From positions 1 through 14,264 of the forward strand of contig JAQWDG010000006.1 in the NCBI GenBank assembly GCA_028705545.1: 14,264 bases of DNA, read 5' to 3'. Shown piece by piece: positions 6,442 to 12,503 of this stretch. Each line of letters begins with the position of its first letter. Position 1 is the stretch's first letter. The stretch comes from Methanoregula sp. (lineage in GTDB: Archaea > Halobacteriota > Methanomicrobia > Methanomicrobiales > Methanospirillaceae). The notes under the pieces are model-generated. The model was not told where the DNA came from and did no database searches. It was given only the letters and a program-made list of their open reading frames with translations. The translations under genes and the position numbers were made by a program.

Positions 6442-7433
6442 TGAAGGGTCTGCCTCATCTGCTGGAGGTTGTTTTCCATTATGGCTACATAATCGTTATC
6501 CTGAAGAGTGAGCGTTCCTGCAGGTAATACTTCCATGGTGGTATACGGGTAGAGGGGAAGGTCGAGCTCCGTTGCAACGGACTGGCTCAGTGCTTCGACT
6601 TCATCGGTCTCGGCAATGACACCTTTTACATTATCGGCTTTTGCCGTGCCGAGGATTGCCGCCATCTGCTGGACCGAGGGTTCGGCATCGGGACTTAAGC
6701 CGGTGATCGAGAGTGCTGTCAGGTTATAGGCCGCTGCCTGGTAGTTGAGGAATGCGTGGGAGGTAAGGAAGGTCCGTGTCGTACAGTTCGAGAGCCCGGT
6801 CTGGTATTCTTCATCCAGTTTTTTTAACCGCTCTTCGTAAGCTGCGGCATTTGCACGGTAATCCGAAGCATTTGTCGGGTCTGCTGCCGAGAGCTTTTCT
6901 GCGATATCCTCCACGTAGTATTCAGCGAGCTGCGGGGAGAGCCAGATATGCGGGTCCTGCTCCGGATCCGGGAACGACGGATCGTCCGCTTTCATCTGCG
7001 CAAATACCGGGGAGGGGACGGCATCAAAAAACGAGGCCCGGACGATCCCCGGGTTCGCTGCCGCAGCGAGGCGGTCTGCCCATGGTTCCATAAAGGGCCC
7101 GTCATAGAAAAGGATCTTTGCGTTCTGGAGTGCGATTGCATCGTTTGGCGTGGGTTCGTATTCATGGGGTTCGGCGCCCGCAGGAAGGATCTGTGTCACA
7201 ATTGCATGGTCCCCGGCAACCGGTTTGACCAGGAGCGTGATGGGACGAAACGAGGTGACGACCTGGAGCCTGCCGTCGCTGTTTCCGGATGCCGATGACG
7301 ATCCGGCAGGATGGCTGAGCGCAATATACGCGATCGCAGCAATGACGATCACTGCAAGGACAGCAATGGCAATATAGAGGGTGTTTCGTTTATCCGGCGT
7401 ATTTTTTTGGGTTCGATCGGGTGATGGCTGCAT
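6432..7433 (-). CDS. znuA: Metal-binding protein of the zinc/manganese ABC importer
   Basis: 333 residues. An N-terminal hydrophobic helix (about 19-39) without a lipobox cysteine suggests an uncleaved membrane anchor, with the binding domain outside the cell. Cluster 9 substrate-binding motifs are in order: PHEYEPTP (His90), DPHIWLSP (His162), TSHAFLNY (His226) and AETDE (Glu275/Asp277). Three His plus an acidic residue is the metal site of the ZnuA/TroA family. The usual His-rich zinc loop is replaced by a short acidic stretch (about 147-160: DDPSFPDPEQD), so zinc versus manganese is not decided by the loop. The ATG at 7433 follows GAGG five nt upstream. It is the first gene of the znuA-znuC-znuB operon and lies downstream of the DtxR-like regulator on the same strand. 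Confidence 0.92.
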   Translation of the reverse strand: MQPSPDRTQKNTPDKRNTLYIAIAVLAVIVIAAIAYIALSHPAGSSSASGNSDGRLQVVTSFRPITLLVKPVAGDHAIVTQILPAGAEPHEYEPTPNDAIALQNAKILFYDGPFMEPWADRLAAAANPGIVRASFFDAVPSPVFAQMKADDPSFPDPEQDPHIWLSPQLAEYYVEDIAEKLSAADPTNASDYRANAAAYEERLKKLDEEYQTGLSNCTTRTFLTSHAFLNYQAAAYNLTALSITGLSPDAEPSVQQMAAILGTAKADNVKGVIAETDEVEALSQSVATELDLPLYPYTTMEVLPAGTLTLQDNDYVAIMENNLQQMRQTLQCQ

Positions 7434-7444
7434 TTTTCCTCAAA

Positions 7445-7556
7445 GGATTACTCGTGATGGATTTGTCGGGTTAATCCGCGATGCAATATCGCAGGGGAAT
7501 CCTATAAGGGTTATGAAAAAGTTGGGCACACCCCAAAAATGGGTTTCAATATTTAA
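7445..7556 (-). promoter_or_regulatory. znuA promoter region with candidate operators
   Basis: The 199 nt between the regulator and znuA contain two minus-strand TATA candidates, TTAAATATT (7548-7556) and CTTATAGGATT (about 7499-7509). The second would place the start near 7480, exactly at a dyad GCGAT-gcaat-ATCGC (7478-7492). A further dyad, GGATTA (7445-7450) with TAATCC (7472-7477), lies in the leader. Both are placed where a repressor could act, but neither matches a metal-regulator box that I can name. The AAGTAA half-sites of the cbi promoter are absent here. Confidence 0.4.
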
Positions 7557-7588
7557 CGAACCGGGTCTTTTTTGATCACTCATTCCCT

Positions 7589-7596
7589 AAAAAAAA
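7589..7596 (-). terminator. Poly-T terminator of the regulator gene
   Basis: Eight consecutive Ts on the minus strand follow a GC-rich GGACGCCCCCG, 37 nt after the regulator stop codon. This separates the regulator transcript from the znu operon. Confidence 0.55.
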
Positions 7597-7632
7597 CGGG
7601 GGCGTCCGGGATATACTCTCCTTTAAAACCGA

Positions 7633-8070
7633 TCAACCGGCCGGCTCCCGGGCAAGGCACCCGTCGTCATGCGTGATCTCGCCGCATACTCCCTGGCCCG
7701 GGTGTCCCATGGCCGCGCAGATCCGGTCCACGGCATCTTTTGACACATAACTTTCGAACCGTTTTGCCTCCTCGCACGCCTGCTCGTGGGAAAAACCGTA
7801 ATGCGTAAGCATGAGGCTGAGGATCCGGTGCCTTTTTACCAGGTACCTCGCATATCTCTGGCCTTCTGCGGTCAGGCAGATGCCATGGTACGGCTCGTGG
7901 GAGAGGAGCCCGGTCTTTGCAAGCTCCGCAATCGTTTTTGTGATCGTGGAGGGGTCGACGCCGAATTCGCCGGCAAGATCCGTTGTCCTTACGCGACCCC
8001 CTTTTTCGGCAATGAATTTGAGATACCTTACCTTCTGTGCCGACAGTTCCCGGCCGTCACTGATCTCCAT
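7633..8070 (-). CDS. DtxR-family metalloregulator with an altered metal site
   Basis: 145 residues from the ATG at 8070. The N-terminal winged helix-turn-helix (about 13-80; GRVRTTDLAGEFGVDPSTIT, then LLSHEPYHGICLTAEG) is typical of DtxR/MntR/IdeR. The dimerisation region follows (VKRHRILSLML... to AAMGHP). By hand alignment to DtxR, His79 is kept (His81 here) and Glu105 is kept (Glu106). Glu83 becomes Ser85, His98 becomes Cys99, Cys102 becomes Lys103, His106 becomes Ser107, and Met10 becomes Arg15. The C-terminus adds Cys129, His134 and Cys138. No SH3-like domain is present. An in-frame extension to 8160 is open but lacks family similarity, so the later ATG is preferred; the ribosome site is weak and a short leader is possible. 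It lies between a zinc-type and a cobalt-type importer and probably controls one or both. Confidence 0.85.
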   Translation of the reverse strand: MEISDGRELSAQKVRYLKFIAEKGGRVRTTDLAGEFGVDPSTITKTIAELAKTGLLSHEPYHGICLTAEGQRYARYLVKRHRILSLMLTHYGFSHEQACEEAKRFESYVSKDAVDRICAAMGHPGQGVCGEITHDDGCLAREPAG

Positions 8071-8150
8071 GATCGTATTCTTGTCCTGATCGGGAAATAA
8101 TGTTTGGTATGTGCCCAAATTTCCGCGATTTTTTCCTGAAAATTCTCCGG

Positions 8151-8160
8151 GTTTAAACAA
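8151..8160 (-). promoter_or_regulatory. Candidate TATA box of the regulator gene
   Basis: The palindrome GTTTAAAC (8151-8158) lies about 80 nt before the regulator ATG and would give a leader of roughly 55-60 nt. The 9-mer TTTAAACAA found here (8152-8160) recurs at 8225-8233 inside the cbi promoter, so it may instead be a shared regulatory element. An alternative near-leaderless promoter is AACATTATTT, close to 8094-8103. Confidence 0.3.
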
Positions 8161-8206
8161 TGTTTTTGATATTATCTTGGAAATAAAAACGTCCGGTTGC
8201 TTTGAA

Positions 8207-8237
8207 AAAGTAAGTTATATTTACTTTAAACAAGTAA
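8207..8237 (+). promoter_or_regulatory. cbi operon promoter with three alternating AAGTAA half-sites
   Basis: AAAGTAA (8207-8213) and TTACTTT (8221-8227) form a perfect 7-bp dyad around GTTATAT. TTACTT (8221-8226) also pairs with AAGTAA (8232-8237) around five bases. The TATA-like TTATATTTA lies inside the first dyad, about 37 nt before the cbiM ATG, implying a leader of about 10-15 nt. A dimeric repressor on these sites would cover the TATA box. The neighbouring DtxR-like protein is the obvious candidate. Operator identity is inferred from symmetry and position. Confidence 0.6.
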
Positions 8238-8253
8238 AATTGTGCGATAAATT

Positions 8254-8967
8254 ATGCATATTATGGAAGGATTCCTGCCATGGCAATGGTGCCTTGTATG
8301 GTGGATTATCGCCATCCCGTTCATTGTCATGGGTGTACTGGAACTAAGAAAACTGCTTAAACAGGACCGGGAATATCTCCCGCTGCTCGGCGTCTGCGGT
8401 GCGTTTATCTTCATCTTATCCGCACTCAAACTGCCTTCGGTCACCGGCAGCTGTTCCCACCCGACCGGGACCGGCCTCTCGGTAATGTGTTTTAAGCCGT
8501 ACATCACTGCGGTGATAGGATTTGTCGTCCTGCTTTTCCAGGCGCTCCTCCTCGCACATGGCGGCCTGTCTACCCTCGGGGCAAACATGGTCTCGATGGC
8601 GATTGGCGGCCCGATTGTCGGGTACCTGGTATACAAACTGCTTAAGAACACCTCGGTCAATATATTCGTCACGGTATTCTGCGTTGCAGCCGTAGCGGAT
8701 ATCATCACCTATGTCATCACCTCGTTTGAGCTCGCTGTCGCCTACCCGGCCGCAGTCGGAGGCATCGCTGCATCGTTTGGCGCATTCTTTGCAATCTTTG
8801 CAATTACCCAGGTGCCGTTGTCCATCCTCGAAGGCCTTGTCCTTGCACTGGTCTTTAAGTATATTCTCGAACTCAAACCGGATGTCATCGAGAAACTGGG
8901 TGTTTTCTCAAAGGAACAGATCGACAAGGCACTCGGCACACCCGATGCAGCCCCAAAAAAGGTGTGA
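8254..8967 (+). CDS. cbiM: Cobalt ECF transporter substrate-binding membrane protein CbiM
   Basis: 237 residues beginning MHIMEGFLP, the invariant CbiM/NikM N-terminus in which the first residues including His2 bind the metal ion. The second signature, SVTGSCSHPTGTGL (62-75, His69), and the conserved QALLLAHGGLSTLGAN (96-111) are present, with about six to seven hydrophobic helices. The late segment ITQVPLSILEGLV (184-196) is also typical. CbiM is the S component that captures Co2+. The separate cbiN downstream favours cobalt over nickel, although NikM and CbiM cannot be split safely by eye. The ATG at 8254 is the motif-defined start. It is the first gene of a cbiM-N-Q-O operon divergent from the regulator. 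Confidence 0.95.
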   Translation: MHIMEGFLPWQWCLVWWIIAIPFIVMGVLELRKLLKQDREYLPLLGVCGAFIFILSALKLPSVTGSCSHPTGTGLSVMCFKPYITAVIGFVVLLFQALLLAHGGLSTLGANMVSMAIGGPIVGYLVYKLLKNTSVNIFVTVFCVAAVADIITYVITSFELAVAYPAAVGGIAASFGAFFAIFAITQVPLSILEGLVLALVFKYILELKPDVIEKLGVFSKEQIDKALGTPDAAPKKV

Positions 8968-8970
8968 GCC

Positions 8971-9279
8971 ATGTTCGAACACAGGAAACTGGAGATACTC
9001 ACGCTTATTGGCGTGATCGTATTTGTCGTCCTTTTCATGTACGTCAGCAGCCAGTCGGGACACGAGTTTTCCGGATCGGACGATGTCGGGTCCGAGAAGA
9101 TTGCGGAACTGACCGGTAAGCCGGTCGATTCGTTCACACCCTTAATCCCGCAGTACGAACCGCCCAGTGGCGAGATCGAATCGACCCTCTTTGCCCTCCA
9201 GGCAACCTTTGGGGGAGTTATCGTTGGACTCGTGATCGGGTACTGGCTGGGCCAGAAAAAACGTCCGGAGCGTGCCTGA
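8971..9279 (+). CDS. cbiN: Cobalt transporter accessory protein CbiN
   Basis: 102 residues with two membrane helices (about 8-25 and 74-94) and an extracellular loop between them. The loop ends in PPSGEIESTLFALQA (64-78), the CbiN hallmark. In cobalt ECF systems CbiN assists metal loading of CbiM. It starts 3 nt after the cbiM stop; its ribosome site GGTG lies within the last codons of cbiM, which suggests coupled translation. Confidence 0.95.
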   Translation: MFEHRKLEILTLIGVIVFVVLFMYVSSQSGHEFSGSDDVGSEKIAELTGKPVDSFTPLIPQYEPPSGEIESTLFALQATFGGVIVGLVIGYWLGQKKRPERA

Positions 9280-9285
9280 GACCCG

Positions 9286-10080
9286 ATGTTTGAAACACTG
9301 CTGGATGACGCCGCACAGAATAATGCGTTCCGGCACATCCACCCGGGAACCAAGATCCTCCTTGGTCTTGGTTCCCTGGTTATTTGTCTTGTATCGCCGA
9401 CACCGGTTGTCCCGGTGCTGTCGGGCCTCATACTCAGTATGGTCCTTTTAGTTCCCGCCCGCATTCCCGCGAGGATTTACGGGGAACTCCTTCTCGCACC
9501 GGTGGTCTTTTCCGTCTTCAGCATTGTTGTCCTGTTATTCATGCTCGGCGGCGGGGACGTGGTATGGGAGTTTTCCCCGGTGCCGTGGATACACCTAACG
9601 ATAACAACGAACGCTATACACCAGTCCGTCCTGATCCTGTCCCGGGTCTTCGGGTGCATGGTATCCCTGTTCTTTATCGCACTGACCATCCCGATGACCG
9701 ATCTCTTCAACGTGATGAAGCGTTGTCGTGTCCCGGTCGAACTCATCGACCTGATGATGATCATGTACCGGTATATCTTCATCTTCTACGATCAGGCAAA
9801 GGAGATCTGGCAGGCACAGAAGATGCGGCTGGGGTACCAGCGGCCAAAGGAATCGATCCATTCGTTTTCCATGCTCTGCGGGATGCTCTTTATCTCCAGC
9901 TGGATTGCGGGTGAGGATATAGTCCGCGCGATGGATTGCCGGTGTTATAACGGGATCATGCCCTCGCTTGACCCGATGGAACCGGTACGGATGCAGTCTT
10001 TTATTCCGGTTGTCCTGTACCTTTCCGGGCTCGGCGGGATCTTAGTGGCAATAACAACAGGAATTGTGGTTTTTTCATGA
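9286..10080 (+). CDS. cbiQ: Cobalt ECF transporter T component CbiQ
   Basis: 264 residues with several membrane helices (about 24-57, 66-88, 116-135 and 239-263). Two cytoplasmic coupling motifs of the EcfT/CbiQ type are present: AQKMRLGYQ (177-185) and AMDCRCYNG (215-223). The first has the usual A-x3-R-x-G form. In the second, the Gly that normally follows Arg is Cys220, a small departure. CbiQ transmits ATPase motion to CbiM. The ATG at 9286 lies 6 nt after the cbiN stop, with GGAG upstream. Its stop overlaps the cbiO start (ATGA). Confidence 0.95.
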   Translation: MFETLLDDAAQNNAFRHIHPGTKILLGLGSLVICLVSPTPVVPVLSGLILSMVLLVPARIPARIYGELLLAPVVFSVFSIVVLLFMLGGGDVVWEFSPVPWIHLTITTNAIHQSVLILSRVFGCMVSLFFIALTIPMTDLFNVMKRCRVPVELIDLMMIMYRYIFIFYDQAKEIWQAQKMRLGYQRPKESIHSFSMLCGMLFISSWIAGEDIVRAMDCRCYNGIMPSLDPMEPVRMQSFIPVVLYLSGLGGILVAITTGIVVFS

Positions 10081-11264
10081 AGGTCATACTGGAAGCACGG
10101 GATGTAAGTTACCATTACCCGGGAGACCGCGAGGCCATCAGGGGCATCAGTTTCCATGTGAAAAAAGGTGAAAAAGTAGCCCTCGTGGGCCCCAACGGCG
10201 CCGGGAAATCCACGCTGCTACAGATGTTCAACGGGATGATCCGCCCGGGTAAAGGAACGATCCTTTTCGATAACGAACCGATCCGGTACGATGCATCCTC
10301 CCTGCGCCAGCTCAGGAAACGGGTGGGCTACGTAATGCAGAACGCAGACCGCCAGATCATTGCCCCGACCGTGTATCAGGATGTTGCATTCGGGCCGGCA
10401 AATCTCGGTTACGATGAAAAGGCCATCCATGAGGCGGTTGCACTGGCGCTTCGCCAGGTAGGTATGGCCGGATTCGAACGGCGCCCTCCTCACCATCTCT
10501 CCGGCGGCGAAAAAAAGAAGGTGGCAATTGCCGGCGTTCTTGCCATGGACCCGGACATTCTCGTGTTCGATGAACCGACAAGCGGGCTGGACCCGTCAGG
10601 TTCGGAAGACCTCATGGAACTGCTCGAAGAGCTCAACCACGAGGGCAAGACCATTTTTATATCGACCCACGATGTCGAGCTCGCGTACCCGTGGGCGGAC
10701 CGGGTCATCCTCCTTCTTGACGGGGAGATCCTGGAAGAGAATGTCCCGGCAGTGGCATTCGGGGACCCCGAACTGGTCCGCAAGGCGCACCTTTCTGTGC
10801 CGATCCTCCTCGAACTATCGCAGGAGCTCGGGCGCCGCGGGTTTGCCCAGCCGGAACAAAAACCCCGCAGCGTTCTTGACATGATCCATATTCTTGAAAA
10901 CCTGTTGCAGCATAAGACCTGCTGCCATCCGTCGCCGGGAACAATCTCGGTTTTCAATGTGGATGAGGGCGATCTTTCGTCCGTTTCGGTGTGGATGCAG
11001 GCCCGTCCCGGCATCTGTATAGGGGCGATGGGCACCCGGGCAAAAATGTGCGCAGCAAAGGAGAACCTCACCCTTGCATTCACGTACGGCGTGATCGACA
11101 AATGCATTCTTCGTGCCCTGCGTGGACAGGATTCGCTGATCCTGACAACAAATGCCATGGCAGCCCGGGTCGGAGCCCGGGTTGAGGCGTACTGCAAAGA
11201 GAGCGGCACAACGATCTGCGTTATCCCTTTAATGAGCGATTCCGACACTGGTTCCCGGGAATGA
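10077..11264 (+). CDS. cbiO: Cobalt ECF transporter ATPase CbiO with an extra C-terminal domain
   Basis: 395 residues, about 115 longer than ordinary CbiO (~280). The ATPase is complete: Walker A GPNGAGKST (38-46), Q-loop Gln88, signature LSGGE (141-145), Walker B ILVFDEP with Glu166, and H-loop His198. The usual CbiO C-terminal tail runs to about residue 280. An additional domain (281-395) follows, beginning TCCHPSPGTISVFNV and containing seven or eight Cys residues, with alternating strands and helices; I do not recognise it. The ATG overlaps the cbiQ stop by 4 nt, so it is the last gene of the cbiMNQO operon. The ATPase energises Co2+ uptake on the cytoplasmic side. Confidence 0.93.
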   Translation: MKVILEARDVSYHYPGDREAIRGISFHVKKGEKVALVGPNGAGKSTLLQMFNGMIRPGKGTILFDNEPIRYDASSLRQLRKRVGYVMQNADRQIIAPTVYQDVAFGPANLGYDEKAIHEAVALALRQVGMAGFERRPPHHLSGGEKKKVAIAGVLAMDPDILVFDEPTSGLDPSGSEDLMELLEELNHEGKTIFISTHDVELAYPWADRVILLLDGEILEENVPAVAFGDPELVRKAHLSVPILLELSQELGRRGFAQPEQKPRSVLDMIHILENLLQHKTCCHPSPGTISVFNVDEGDLSSVSVWMQARPGICIGAMGTRAKMCAAKENLTLAFTYGVIDKCILRALRGQDSLILTTNAMAARVGARVEAYCKESGTTICVIPLMSDSDTGSRE

Positions 11265-11496
11265 TCCGTATAATGGTTTAATGCCTCTTATCAGACCGTC
11301 GGAAAGGATATCATCCGTGTGGAGCATCTCTTTTATGATCGAATATCTTGAACATTTATTAAAAGTAAATCTGTTCACACCTGTTTTGCAGATTTGCATA
11401 AAATATGCGTAATCCTTTGGTATTTTTCAATAAAACGCAAGGATCTTGCGTTGTCAGTGTACAAAACATTTTATATAATTAGTGTAACCATCAGTT
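11265..11496. other. Gene-free spacer after cbiO
   Basis: Nothing coding is seen in these 232 nt. The distal half is AT-rich and contains the promoter of the next gene, described separately. A single AAGTAA (11363-11368) sits inside the imperfect dyad ATTTA...TAAAT, and GCAT-aaaat-ATGC lies near 11396-11408; both could be chance in AT-rich DNA. No clear terminator for the cbi operon is visible. Confidence 0.5.
11434..11479 (+). promoter_or_regulatory. Leaderless promoter with upstream palindrome
   Basis: TTTATATAA (11470-11478) is a strong archaeal TATA box centred about 22 nt before the ATG at 11497, so the transcript probably begins at or next to the start codon. No ribosome site is present, which agrees. 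Eighteen nt upstream of the box is a perfect 8-bp dyad, AACGCAAG-gat-CTTGCGTT (11434-11452), a likely binding site for a regulator. Confidence 0.6.
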
Positions 11497-11886
11497 ATGA
11501 AAATTTCAGGGACTGCCCGGAACGGAGCACCTTATCTCCCGGTACATGGCCGGTATGGTGAGCTGACCCTTTTGCAGGTGCTTATCTTCACCGGTGTCCT
11601 TGCATTTCTCTTCCTGCTGGATATCACCACTACCCAGGCAATCCTCGGGATGGGCGGGGTTGAGCTCAATCCGCTTATGGCAGGAGTGGTTACGTTCCCG
11701 CTTCTCCATGTGATCATCAAATGCGGGATTTTACTGCTGGTGATCCCGATAGCATTGATCGCAGAGTCAAAAGTACGGGGAGCCGGTGTTGCACTCTATG
11801 CAATCCTGATCGTTATGTATACGGCGGTAACGTTCAACAACATCACCGTGCTTCTCCCCCACATCGTGCGGGTAGTTACCGGTTGA
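11497..11886 (+). CDS. DUF5658-type small membrane protein
   Basis: 129 residues with three to four hydrophobic helices (about 25-48, 65-88 and 93-125). The first helix and following loop carry the pattern LDITTTQAILGMGGVELNPLM, matching the DUF5658 family (Asp-x2-Thr-Thr in a helix, then Glu-x-Asn-Pro-Leu-Met). The family is common in archaea and has no known function. It is monocistronic, with its own leaderless promoter. A short CACTC/GAGTG hairpin enclosing five Ts (11893-11916) is a possible terminator. Confidence 0.75.
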   Translation: MKISGTARNGAPYLPVHGRYGELTLLQVLIFTGVLAFLFLLDITTTQAILGMGGVELNPLMAGVVTFPLLHVIIKCGILLLVIPIALIAESKVRGAGVALYAILIVMYTAVTFNNITVLLPHIVRVVTG

Positions 11887-12038
11887 CCTGACCACTCACT
11901 CTTTTTCGATGGAGTGATATCGGGACATGTATCCGATAGAGGATCCCTGCCGTTACCAATCCCTGAAAATACCCGGCTACGTATGGCAGCACACCGGGCA
12001 GCCGGTACTGAAAATTAAAAAGAAGAAAATGAAGAGAA

Positions 12039-12329
12039 TCAGGCTTTTTTCTCTACCAGCTCTACTTCGATACCACCGATCTTGCCGGCAAAGATGTTGT
12101 ACAGGAACGCCATGATGGCTCCGCAGATAAATGCCATGATCCCGAAGATGATCGGGAAGACAATAATTGAGAGCAGGCCGAGTGTCGTCGCTCCCGGCAT
12201 ATCGAAAGAAGCCCCGATGGCAGAACCGAGAATGGCAAACAGGATGCCATAGAGAAGGCCGAAGATAATACCGAACAATGCATGGATCTTTGCCCATGAC
12301 ATGATTTCAACGCTCTTGATTTCCATCAT
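12039..12329 (-). CDS. Small two-helix membrane protein of unknown function
   Basis: 96 residues when started at the first of two adjacent ATGs (12329 or 12326). AGGTG lies 7 nt upstream of the first. Upstream in-frame residues (to 12437) have no membrane or family character and are excluded. It has two long hydrophobic helices rich in GxxxG-type spacings (about 13-40 and 50-80), followed by a charged end GGIEVELVEKKA. This architecture, with the MEIKSVEIMSWAKI-like start, recurs in small archaeal membrane proteins; a DUF3566 relationship is possible but not certain. A pyrimidine-rich tract follows the stop (about 12014-12036) and probably ends transcription. Confidence 0.7.
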   Translation of the reverse strand: MMEIKSVEIMSWAKIHALFGIIFGLLYGILFAILGSAIGASFDMPGATTLGLLSIIVFPIIFGIMAFICGAIMAFLYNIFAGKIGGIEVELVEKKA

Positions 12330-12397
12330 GTAACTACACCTTGTGAACCGGTGTGCGGGTAAGGGTAAAAAGTCTTTTGAAGTGTAATCTGACAGGT

Positions 12398-12478
12398 TTT
12401 TTAATAAATTGCCGTGTCCGGGATTGCCAATCGCCAAAACCTGTTATGTATTTATCCCCAATTTTTCAATATAGTACC
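12398..12478. promoter_or_regulatory. Divergent promoters of the small membrane protein and the aminotransferase
   Basis: On the minus strand, TTTATTAAA (about 12398-12406) would start a transcript near 12375, giving a leader of about 45 nt with an AGGTG site for the small membrane protein. On the plus strand, GTATTTATC (about 12450-12458) or AATATAGT (about 12470-12477) could serve the aminotransferase. Its ATG has only a partial GTGATC ribosome match, so a short leader is likely. Confidence 0.4.
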
Positions 12479-12503
12479 CGATACTGGATAAGCCCGTGAT
12501 CTC

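Noticed and set aside
8071..8160. Upstream extension of the regulator to 8160 (30 additional residues)
   Set aside because: The extra residues lack DtxR similarity, and the family normally starts just before the winged helix, in agreement with the ATG at 8070.
11927..12115. Plus-strand frame of 62 codons between convergent genes
   Set aside because: It is Lys/Arg/Cys-rich translation of a terminator region and the antisense of the small membrane protein gene.
12330..12437. N-terminal extension of the small membrane protein to 12437
   Set aside because: The extra 36 residues look non-coding, and AGGTG at the right distance marks the ATG at 12329.
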